Positions 37,540-46,279 of a stretch of 64,000 nt of DNA are shown here, one piece after another. The DNA is from Phytopythium helicoides (lineage: Eukaryota > Oomycota > Peronosporomycetes > Pythiales > Pythiaceae). Positions within the stretch are counted from its first letter, which is position 1. The number at the start of each line of letters is the position of its first letter. The notes under the pieces were generated by a model, which worked only from the letters and a program-made list of their open reading frames with translations, searched no databases and was not told where the DNA came from. Location of the stretch: assembly GCA_024867545.1 (NCBI GenBank), contig JANFNE010000006.1:558001-622000 (forward strand), read 5' to 3'. A program made the position numbers and the translations under genes.

Positions 37540-39603
37540 ATGAGTCTGGACGATTTGACACCCCAGAACACTCTACAAGCTCGAGAGACAGCTATACGGC
37601 GCTTTCAGCGCTTCGTCGCTGCGGAAAACGTGGAGATGGCTTTTATACGCGCTACGCTTGCGGGGGACACGACAGGGAAAGCGTTTGTCAAGCTGATGGA
37701 CAGGTGGGCTATGTACTTGGCGTTTGCAAACGGGCGGGGAGGAATCCATCTGGCACGCAACACAGTCATGAGCTACTATCGGCACGTTAAAAATTGGTTG
37801 CTGGACGACTTCCCTCAACACCGTCCCATCATCGAGAAACAGTTGCTTACCATGGGGTAGAAACTTGATCGCTATTACGTCAAACAAATGGGCACCACTG
37901 TCAACAAGGCACCCGCACGCACAAAAGACGACCTTCGAATTCTTGTTGAAGGACTGTACTTTGCTGCCACGAGTGCCAAGGATTATCAAGATGCTGCGCT
38001 GTTGGTTTTGATGTGGTATTCGTTTGGCAGGGCCTCTGATTTGACCTTTGTTCGGAAGTCTGGTCTCACGGTCGCAGCAAACAATGTGCTCTTTCTGCGT
38101 TTTGTTCGTCCCAAGACGTCAGAAGAACAAGGTATATCATTGTTTCCAGATCACGAAAGTTATGTTACATGCCCAGTCCATGCTGTTGCTGTTGCTGTTG
38201 CGATGCAGACATATCCCACATCTTCGCTTCTCGACCATCCGCAGTTATGTGACGATGTAAATGATGAAAACCTTGAAATTTCTAGCGGGTTGGCATTGGC
38301 TGAAGCTCTCAATATGTGCAACTATGAGACATCGATTGGTGAGAGCAACAACGAAGCTAAAACGCGTGGAGGTCGTTCTGGACAGTCTCAACCCGGGTTA
38401 AAGATTCACGCTTACGTTAACCGAGTTGTAAAAACAGTTTCAGCAATCCAAGCTCGCGCCGGGATTACGACAGACCTGTCGTCGCATTCTTTTCGTCGCG
38501 GTGGAGCTCAGCATGCAAACAGTGATTCCAGTTTGAGTGCACAATGGATTTTTGACCGTGGGTCTTGGAATATGACTGCAACAAACAAGGCGTTTGCATA
38601 TGTGTTCAACACCACAACAGAAGACCAAAAGGTTGCAAAAGTTTTGAGCGGTTGACAGGCAAACGATAGACCATGCATCCCAACATTGGGAATATTTGAC
38701 TCTGTGAACCGCGCAAAGATTAGAGAGCTTGGTCACCAACTCTTCGTATATTGTGTTGGCTTGTCTGACGTCGCGCTCAACCTTGACGCACGAACTGTGG
38801 AGGTTCTTACTGCATCGCTTGTGCAGCATTTCCCGGAAATCAACAATCGATATCCAACTACACAATACGCTACCCGAATGAGAGCATGCTGCTTTGCACT
38901 CAATATCGGCATGAGTGACCTACTTGGATGGAGCCATCGTATTCAGCAGCACACCCTCAAAGTCGATGTCGAAACAGAACCATCAGAAGTGTTATTTACG
39001 AAGGAAGAGCGAATGATCAATCAGCAGAACATTGTTGTCAGCGAGTTACTGACCCACAACAGAGAGCTTTCTGATCGTGTGAAAGCACTTGAAAAACGAC
39101 TTGCGCGTTATGAGGCGACGGGTGTGCAAAGCCCTCAGCATATCCCACAAGCTGAGCAGCCACCAAGACAACAAGATTCTGCTTCTTCTACTGCTGTCAA
39201 AGCAGGCCGCGCGGCAGCGATGTCAGCTTCTGCCATTTGGTTTGAATGGTACACAAAGGTACCTCGGCTTTGGGACGAGTGTCCAAGTCGGCAATACAAG
39301 TCTGCATCGAAGCAAATAGTTGCGTTCTTGAAGTTGTTTCTCCCTAATGGGTTTCGCCTAGATCCTCAAGCACGTGATTACACGTCTGTGGTGCTTCAAC
39401 TCGGCGATGAAGCAGAGAATAACATGATGGAATTCATGCGGCTCCACGGAAGCAAACGAAAATTTGGATCCGGATTGAAGAAAAAACTTGTTGAGCTCAA
39501 AAAGCTAGGAGTATTTGACCAACTGATCAAGGCCTACCGAGCTCGAATCTCTCTCGGTCTGATCGTTGATCCAGCCCCCGAGAGCACAACCAACGTCTTC
39601 TGA
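37540..39603 (+). pseudogene. Crypton-like tyrosine recombinase, one frame with two in-frame stops
   Basis: A single frame of 688 codons is interrupted only by TAG at codon 107 (37858) and TGA at codon 372 (38653). No frameshift is needed anywhere. The N-terminal part (residues 10-105) looks like a SAM-like core-binding helical domain. The catalytic part has R in SFGRASDLTF, a Lys in RPKTSEEQ, HxxR in SSHSFRRGGAQHA, W in GSWNMT and a candidate nucleophile Tyr in AFAYVFNT, the R-K-HxxR-W-Y set of tyrosine recombinases. A coiled coil (about 480-520) is followed by a basic C-terminal domain (WFEWYTKVPRLW...) that probably binds DNA, as the GCR1-like tail does in Cryptons. The ORF lies 55 bases left of the 21-bp repeat array of the HTH/Ulp1 element. 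No reverse transcriptase is present, which argues against DIRS. Confidence 0.78.
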
Positions 39604-39660
39604 TAATTTGATAGGTTTGAAGATGCAGGAATGTAATCAAACGAGAGTATATTTCCAAGT

Positions 39661-40115
39661 GCTCGACACTGATTCACAATTACTCGACGTTGATTCACAT
39701 TAACTCGACGTTGATTCACATTAACTCGACGTTGATTCACATTTACTCGACGTTGAGTCACATTAACCCGACGCTGATTCATATTAACCCGACGGTGATT
39801 CACAATTACTCGACGTGGATTCATAATAACTCGACGCCGATTCAAAATTACTCGACGCCGATTCAAAATTACTCGACGCTGATTCATAATTACTCGACGC
39901 TGATTCATAATAACTCGACGCTGATTCATAATAACTCGACGCTGATTCAAAATTACTCGACGCTGATTCAAAATTACTCGACTTCGAGTCAAAATAACTC
40001 GCCGGATTCATAATTACTCGACGCTGGTTCAAAATTACGCGACGTGAAGTCACAATTACCCGACACATTTTCAAAATTAGTCGACGATGATTCAATATTA
40101 CTCGAAAGGGTTTCA
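39661..40115 (+). repeat. Left array of 21-bp repeats (about 21 units)
   Basis: Degenerate tandem copies of a 21-base unit whose consensus is close to CTCGACGCTGATTCAAAATTA. Units differ mainly in the A/T tract (CAATTA, ATTAA, AATTA, ATAATAA). The array decays toward 40115, with mutated units such as CCCGACACATTTTCAAAATTA. One unit is shortened near 39998. Confidence 0.92.
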
Positions 40116-40302
40116 TAATAGCACGGCAATTACGCTGTCTACTTGCATTTACCCACCATTCGCAACTATGGCAAACAGTACGTATTTTATTCACAGATCT
40201 ATGATAAATTCAGTTCAGTCCATGAGAGCCTCTCACTTTTGAAAAGAACCCCAACCTCCCCCCTCCCAGCCTCAGAACGACGCAACAAGAAACCATCTCG
40301 AA

Positions 40303-42486
40303 ATGGAGCAATCTACGGAGCGTCAATGCTCTAGTCCAACCCGCGATGCGACCAGCCAGGGCAGTGTGCCTAGTGGCACTGTTCAGCTATCCAGCAGCGA
40401 CATGGCTTTGCTCCAGAAACGTCGCTTGAAGGTTTTCAAGATCGAAGAGAAGCTTGCCAAGTTGGCAGCGTGGAAGGAAAACGGCTGGAGTCTGACGACT
40501 GCGGCCGAAGAGCTGAATGTTCCAAGGGGGACCCTATCGGGATGGCGCAGGCAGTACTCCGATAAGGGTCTCAGCGCAATCAACGAGCCGCCAGCGATCT
40601 CTGGACGAAAGAGGGCCAAGGGTGCAGGCCGCAAGCACAAGATGGATGACTATGAGTGGGAGGCAATCAAGTTTGCTGATCAGTGCGCTAATGATGGCGA
40701 CACTGTGACTCCAGCTTCGCTCCTAGAGCACTGCAAGCGGTACGACGACTTCGCAATTCTCAATCCGCATACGCAGCGTACACGGGTTCGACGCCTGATT
40801 AAGAGGCACAAGATCGCAACATCAACGTCCGAGTCCAGTCGTGTCGACCAAGATGCCACGACCCAGCCTGCGGATGACAATGACAGCCCGGCCACGAGTG
40901 ATACAGGAGTCCAAGAAGAAGCTCTATCGTCAAGCACCGCCTCTGCGTCAGCTACCGCGGGTCAATCAGAGACCACTTCTCTGGCCAACCCACCTCAGGA
41001 CGCATCTACGACTTCAACGTCTACTTCGACGTCGGCAGCCGCGCCAGAAGCAGTTTCTTTTCCGTCATCATCGTCCTCGACGTCGTCCTCGTCGACATTG
41101 ATCGGTACAGCATCGACATCAACCAAGACAGCGACAGAAGGATCGGGATCAGCGTCTGCTTCTGCAGCTAGCGGCAGCAAAAGTCAAGCGACTAGCCATT
41201 CCAAATCCTCTACGGCTGTCAGACGTCAGAAGCCGCAGCACGAGCCAGCAATTATTGTGAATCCCAGGACATCAAGTCGCGAGGGGCTATTGGCACTTGA
41301 TGATAGCTGGGAGGGTCCAGCTCTCAGCGAGGTTGACGAAGGCGTTGCTGCAAGCAGTGATGATGATGAGGAAGAAGACGACGACGACGACGATCCCAAT
41401 CGACATTGGCTGAGCCGAAAGGAGGCAGTGACAGACGATGATGATGAAGACTACGATGATGATGAAGAAGATTTCGATGACGACGAAGAAGACTTCGATG
41501 ACGACGAAGACGTCAAAGGCAACATTAGAGGTGGAAAAATCGCTCAGCAGAAGAGAAAGTTATCTACGACGCCCCAGAAGAAGAGTAAAATAGCGACGAA
41601 GCCTCAAAAGAAGAGCAAGACAACCACCAAACCTCGCCAATCCAAGCGTGTTCAAACCACTAGGGCCGATCCTGTGCTTTTGGTCATGCGGTCTCCAGCG
41701 GCAGTGTTTACAGAGGAGCTGAAGGAAAGTGATCTCAAGTCTCTAGAACCCGGCAAGCGACTCACGAACACTATTATTAACCATGTTGTTCAGAAGACCC
41801 CACACTGCGAGCTCGTTTTCACCCTCGACAGCACAATCTTTCTTCATATTGACAGCTCGTATCATGCGAAAGACATGAAAAGAGCTGCGGACGCAGTCAG
41901 CCAAGTCAATTGGAGAGCCTTCCGCTACGTTCTTTTGCCCATTTACGGCTTCAACCACTGGAGTCTGCTTGTTTTGGAGACACCTCTTGAGGAAAATGTG
42001 GTCATTTACCACGTTGACTGTGCGATGAAGATCCACGATTCGGGGTACATCTGCCGAGTTATGAAGTGGTTTGTCACTGCTCTCCACCTGTCGTTTCAAA
42101 CGAATAAATCAACAATCAAGTTTCAAGACCACACATTTCACTCGCTTCCTCTCCTGAAGAACGGCTACGACTGTGGAATTCGACTTTTGTGTTCGTTAAA
42201 CACGATCGTGGGTCTCATCAATGAGCACCAGCCGAAGAATCTAGCAGATCGACAAGAGCTCTTCAAGACTGGGCTTGGACCAGAACAAACTGCGACTCGT
42301 CGAGCCAAGATGCTTCGCTCTATCAAAAAGAGGCTTGAAGACATGAAGCCCAAGAATGCGAACAAGAAGCTACCTATCAAGGCTGGCGTCTCATCAAAGT
42401 CAACAACGGCAACAAAGGCTGCCAAGATATCGAAGACTACCAAGATTCCTGCCCGTCCCAAGACAAACAAAGGCTACCAACCATGA
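40303..42486 (+). CDS. HTH DNA-binding / Ulp1-like (C48) cysteine protease protein
   Basis: 727 residues without introns. Residues about 38-145 form tandem helix-turn-helix segments of the CENP-B/pogo type (LAAWKENGWSLTTAAEELNV...GTLSGWRRQY). Then come a Ser/Thr/Ala-rich linker (180-310), long Asp/Glu runs (345-405) and a Lys-rich segment suited to nuclear import (415-455). Residues about 470-650 are a Ulp1/SENP-like C48 peptidase: H552 in FNHWSLL, D572 in YHVDCA and C624 in NGYDCGIRLL. The oxyanion-hole Gln expected six residues before the Cys is Leu. C48 enzymes remove SUMO-like proteins, and Ulp1 domains often ride on eukaryotic DNA transposons. The protein has no recognisable transposase core. 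It lies between inverted repeat arrays. The start gives the longest frame and precedes the first HTH by about 35 residues. Confidence 0.85.
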   Translation: MEQSTERQCSSPTRDATSQGSVPSGTVQLSSSDMALLQKRRLKVFKIEEKLAKLAAWKENGWSLTTAAEELNVPRGTLSGWRRQYSDKGLSAINEPPAISGRKRAKGAGRKHKMDDYEWEAIKFADQCANDGDTVTPASLLEHCKRYDDFAILNPHTQRTRVRRLIKRHKIATSTSESSRVDQDATTQPADDNDSPATSDTGVQEEALSSSTASASATAGQSETTSLANPPQDASTTSTSTSTSAAAPEAVSFPSSSSSTSSSSTLIGTASTSTKTATEGSGSASASAASGSKSQATSHSKSSTAVRRQKPQHEPAIIVNPRTSSREGLLALDDSWEGPALSEVDEGVAASSDDDEEEDDDDDDPNRHWLSRKEAVTDDDDEDYDDDEEDFDDDEEDFDDDEDVKGNIRGGKIAQQKRKLSTTPQKKSKIATKPQKKSKTTTKPRQSKRVQTTRADPVLLVMRSPAAVFTEELKESDLKSLEPGKRLTNTIINHVVQKTPHCELVFTLDSTIFLHIDSSYHAKDMKRAADAVSQVNWRAFRYVLLPIYGFNHWSLLVLETPLEENVVIYHVDCAMKIHDSGYICRVMKWFVTALHLSFQTNKSTIKFQDHTFHSLPLLKNGYDCGIRLLCSLNTIVGLINEHQPKNLADRQELFKTGLGPEQTATRRAKMLRSIKKRLEDMKPKNANKKLPIKAGVSSKSTTATKAAKISKTTKIPARPKTNKGYQP

Positions 42487-42617
42487 GCAGGTGGACCCAT
42501 CCTGCTTAGCATAACGGTTTCTACATATGCGTTTGCTCAAAACATTAGCAACGAGTGTCAAAACGTTTATCACTCAACGACAACTGCCTATGATCCATCG
42601 ACTAACAGTGAGCAATA

Positions 42618-42767
42618 GTCGAGTAATTGTGAATCAGCGTCGAGTAATTTTGAATCAGCGTCGAGTTATTATGAATCCACGTCGAGTAATTGTGAATCCG
42701 TCGAGTAAATGTGACTCAACGTCGAATAAATGTGAATCAACGTCGAGTTATGTTGACTCGTCGGCAC
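42618..42767 (-). repeat. Right array of 21-bp repeats (about 7 units, inverted)
   Basis: Seven copies of the reverse complement of the left unit (GTCGAGTAATTGTGAATCAGC and variants), ending GTTGACTCGTCGGCAC. The outer edge resembles the outer edge of the left array. Confidence 0.9.
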
Positions 42768-42984
42768 ATCCATGGAGGCAACTTTTTCTGTAGTTTTTGG
42801 TAAATAGTATGTTAACTTATATAATTACTTTAATTTTTTGGGTTATTTTAGTAAATAATTCTAAAAATTGTGTCTCGATGTGAATTAGTGCGCTGCAGTC
42901 AGTAAGTGGGATAACCCACTATAATGGGGGCGATCTGCTTTGCATCACCATAGTCAACACTGCAACGCCGTCATTCGCATGCGG

Positions 42985-43062
42985 AGGGATTTGAACCGAC
43001 AACGAGCTGACTGGATTAGGCGTCTCCAGTCAGCTGTGCCAAGTTTGTACCCGTGATTTCAT
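42985..43062 (-). other. tRNA-like fossil or SINE head with long hairpin
   Basis: On the - strand an A-box-like TTGGCACAGCTGA is followed about 40 bases later by a B-box-like GGTTCAAATCC. Between them lies an 11-base-pair perfect stem (AGCTGACTGGA at 43005-43015 with TCCAGTCAGCT at 43025-43035) around a 9-base loop. No acceptor stem forms and the T stem does not close, so it is not a functional tRNA. A tRNA-derived SINE head is the likely alternative. Confidence 0.35.
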
Positions 43063-43133
43063 CAAACTAGTGACCCTTTTATAAAACAATTCAATAATTT
43101 TAACCAATCACATGTGTGTCGGCCGGCGTCGGC

Positions 43134-44276
43134 CGCTGTCGGCAACTTTACGGTATGGCAGTATGCGGAAAATATGCATCCTATCGGGGATTGGTAGTTC
43201 CCGTAGTTATTTTTCCTGTGATTTCAGTTCTATGCACGGTATGTGGTAAGTGTTTATATTTTTGTTACAGCGATACCGGTTGTATATTATGGGTCAGACG
43301 GTCAACCGATGGATGAGAATTTTAATATAATTGGCCAAACGATGAGCTTCGTCGGAACACATTTAAACCAAAACTATGCCGAATATTCACAACAGGGAGA
43401 AATAGCAACCGTTAACCATTTGTCGTACCAGAAACTTCAATACATTGACAAATTAATACACAAAATCAAGTATTTGCACAATTCTAATTTATTTACTACG
43501 TTATAAAGTTAAAACGATGTTATGCTATAGAGAATGAGCCTCACATTTGGATTGGTATACACGATGAAAAATAGAAAATGAATGTCATTCTTTCAAAATT
43601 GTTCTGTCATGATGGATGCGCTGTGTACACTGAGGTCCATAACCTCTTCAATTCTCAGTCTGAATTGATCAAAATGCGAATCGGATACAAGAAAGTGTTG
43701 GATACGACAAATAAGTTACGGTGGTGGAAACCCTCTACTAAAAGAATGGAATAGATATTGTGCTAGAACTAAAAACGATTATTTATTCCTATGTTGTACA
43801 GATCACACTTTCATATTATATATGATGAGAATGACGGTTAATAGCTATATCCCGATCTTCCTGTCTTTATGAAGCCTCTAACCATTTACAATATTAATTA
43901 CTACGACCGGCGAGTAGTGCTTCATATTAATATACCACTCGCTAGGGCGTTAAGTTTGTCAAGTATTTTTATTACCACGTTGCCAAAAAAAAACTTTCAT
44001 CAAATCTTCTTCATACGGACACAGTGATATTGTAAGTTCTATAGTAAGAACATCTCCAGTCGTGTGGACTATCGCTATTCTATTCTGAACAACTCCAGTC
44101 GTGTGCTTTCTATTCTGAACAATTTTATCCTTTACGGGCATATATTCCACCCAGCAGTGAGCAAGTTAAATTACATGAGTATGATTGGTGGGCTATTTTT
44201 ATCAATTTGGGTAGTGAACTTTAATAATTCTGACATGATTTGAAAATGCTGCTCTATTCGGGACCATAATAAAATG
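43134..44276. other. AT-rich intergenic region, no gene recognised
   Basis: Only short frames occur. The least random is an 80-residue stretch after an acceptor-like TTGTTACAG at 43270 (VVYYGSDGQPMDENFNIIG...), ending at 43506, with no recognised domain. Two copies of CTCCAGTCGTGTG stand at 44054-44066 and 44093-44105, the left half of an inverted-repeat pair with 47390-47408. Confidence 0.4.
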
Positions 44277-45013
44277 TGAGCGGCGTCCAGCGCTGGTCGC
44301 GGCAGCGGCGCACGGGTGGTCGTTCCGTGATAAGCTCTTCGTCGCGCTTGAGAACCGAGACATCTACCGCCTTGTTCACAAGCTCCCCAAGATCGACCGC
44401 ATGCCACACGAACCACTGGAGGTGGCCAACGAGTCCATCGGGGACAACGTCTGGCGCCGCGAGCAATCCCTAGATTAGCGATCTCAAGTTCAGGCTGCAA
44501 CACAACGGGCTCGGCCTCCGCGTCAAACCCAAGTATCACACACTGGACGACTACTGCGTGCACGGTTGCGGGACCATTGAAACGGCACGCCATCTCTTCT
44601 GGGACTGTAGCTTCGCTCAGTCACTATGGAGACGCTTCGAGCCTTACTTCTTCACGCTAACAGGTACTGCACTGTCTTGGGCAGCAGTAATGTTCCTTCA
44701 AGACTCGGGACTTTCACGCTCAGCCGCACACGAAGGCCAACACAACTTCCTCTGCGTCTTCAACGTGATCCGCAATTGCATCCTTCGAAGCCTGTGGATC
44801 CACCGCAATGAGAAAATCTACCAAGCGGGAACGACCTCGAGCGAAACATTCCTCGCCGCTCACTCCAGCTGCTACGTGCAGCTCCATCTCAAACGTCTTG
44901 CGGCAGTTGACAACAATCCTCGACTACGTAACCTCAGCCGGCATGCGCTCGAAGCTTTCCTCGACGTTACACCAAGTACTCACACGGAGGGCGAAGCAAC
45001 TTTACTCCAGTGA
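44277..45013 (+). pseudogene. 5'-truncated LINE reverse transcriptase tail (zf-RVT)
   Basis: From about 44480 one frame reads ISDLKFRLQHNGLGLRVKPK, then DDYCVHGCG...TARHLFWDC, the zinc-binding motif (zf-RVT) at the C-terminus of non-LTR retrotransposon polymerases. It runs 130 more residues to a TGA at 45011-45013. Upstream, 44308-44476 is open in another frame (HGWSFRDKLFVALENRDIYRL...), so a frameshift or a junction with unrelated sequence lies near 44475. No polymerase core is present; the copy is a typical truncated insertion. Confidence 0.65.
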
Positions 45014-45221
45014 AGTCTTCTCTGACGACTTTTTTTGAATCCCGGGACTGCAATCTAATCCAATTGTACCACCGGATACTAGCCGACCAACTCTCGTTCT
45101 TTTGTTATAGCGATACTTCTGGAGTAGCCACGTCAACTTGTGCGAGGAAAACCGGTGGTATATAAGCTGCTACTTAAAGCGCCAATTTACTCGACCAAGT
45201 ACTCGACCGATCTTGAAGAAG

Positions 45222-46279
45222 TCACGCTTCCTCACTGAAGCCACTCTCACCGTCTTCATCAGAGCTCAACTCGACGACGCCCTCACGTACTTGGACCGAT
45301 GGCTGCTTCTTCTTCTTCGATCCCGACCGGCGAGCCTTCGTACGGCGCCACTTCTTGACCCCGAGCGCCTTCATGGGCCGCAACTTTGCAATCCCAGAGT
45401 CAAAAAGCTGCGGTGCGATGCGATGAACTTGTGGAACTTGGGCACGGGTTTGCCCTCAGCAACAAGCCGCTCCTTTGCCGCGATCCAGTCATCCACCAGC
45501 TTGACCCACACAGACGCGCCGCTGCAGTCCTCGCGCGGAACCCACTCCAGGAGGTCTTTGCCCTCGCTCACTTCCTCCCACTTCACCAGGTAGTACACGA
45601 CGCCGTCTACTTCCTTGCGGTTGACGATCTGGGAGACCTTCGCGATCACATACGCTGGGTCAGCGCTCAAACGATCTTCCTCGGTCACGACGGGGCGGCG
45701 CTTGGGCAACGACACTCGCCCCAAGTCCTCCGCAGAGGCAACCGCAATCCGGCTATCAGCAGCAACCGCCACAGACCGCCACTGTCCGTCCAAGCCACGG
45801 CAAGGCGCTCCGTTGACCTCGACAGCAGTATCCACCGCAGCCTAACCCGACACGCTCGATTGAGTCTCGTCCACACGCAAACCATCACCTTGGACGGCAT
45901 CCTCCACCGCAGCACTGTCGTGGTCGACATCCATCGCCGACTCATCGCCTCCGACGTCGCCGCCCTCCATGTCATCGTCTGGCATCAGCCCCGCTAAAGA
46001 CGGCGGCTCAACGTCAGGGCTCGGAACGCCATTATCCTCCGCACTCGCCGCGCTGCCCTCCGCCTCCCGCTCCGCCGCACGTTGCTTCACCTCAGCCGCT
46101 CGGCCACTTTCCCGGGTCGGCGTATCCGCAGTAAGCGCTGAAACGCCGCCCGGTGGGAGCTGTCTCGAGGCTTCACTTGCACGACGGTCACGCGGGCTTG
46201 ATGGGCGACGCTGCAGGGTGCTCATGGGCTTGATGGGCGACGCTGCAGTGCTCATGCTGAAAAGAACTGCCAACACCAT
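45222..46279 (-). pseudogene. Chromodomain protein gene with nonsense and frameshift mutations
   Basis: Reading left on the - strand, the frame starts at 46279 (or at MSTAASP, 46255). It encodes a Pro/Ser/Arg-rich and then acidic N-terminus, meets TAG at 45844-45842, and continues in the same frame with AAVDTAVEVNG. A chromodomain follows at about 45680-45540 (YVIAKVSQIVNRKEVDG, YYLVKWEE, LEWVPRED). At a five-T run near 45405 one base is missing. Restoring the frame gives a basic tail (VKKWRRTKARRSGSKKKKQ) and an acidic end, with TGA at 45224-45222. Chromodomains bind methylated histone tails. This lineage may be a retroelement-associated or domesticated family; no polymerase is attached here. 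Confidence 0.7.

Larger units (their letters stand above)
39658..42767 (+). mobile_element. Unclassified element: HTH/Ulp1 gene between inverted 21-bp repeat arrays
   Basis: A 3.1-kb segment begins GTGCTCGAC and ends GTCGGCAC. The two ends are arrays of the same degenerate 21-base unit in opposite orientation. The order of variant units agrees when the right end is reverse-complemented (TTGATTCACATTT, then TTGAGTCACATT, then GATTCACAATTACTCGACG, then TGGATTCATAATAACTCGACG), so these are true terminal inverted repeats. The only gene inside is the HTH/Ulp1 protein. No clear target duplication is visible. The element may depend on the recombinase to its left or on one elsewhere. Confidence 0.65.

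Noticed and set aside
39661..40115. CRISPR-like appearance of the 21-bp array
   Set aside because: There are no unique spacers between repeats, the units are contiguous and degenerate, and the genome is eukaryotic.
39534..40194. Long frames with a seven-residue period over the 21-bp array, on both strands
   Set aside because: 21 is a multiple of three, so any frame without a stop in the unit stays open through the array. The peptide periodicity is a by-product.
42985..43062. Functional tRNA on the - strand
   Set aside because: No acceptor stem forms, the T stem does not pair, and the loop in the anticodon position has nine bases.
43239..43270. A 32-base intron (GTATGT...TTACAG)
   Set aside because: It is shorter than the other introns in the window, and neither neighbouring frame has recognisable coding content.
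44308..44476. Upstream open frame (HGWSFRDKLFVALENRD) as part of the LINE polymerase
   Set aside because: It is in another frame and does not resemble RT motifs, so I treat it as adjoining sequence of unknown origin.
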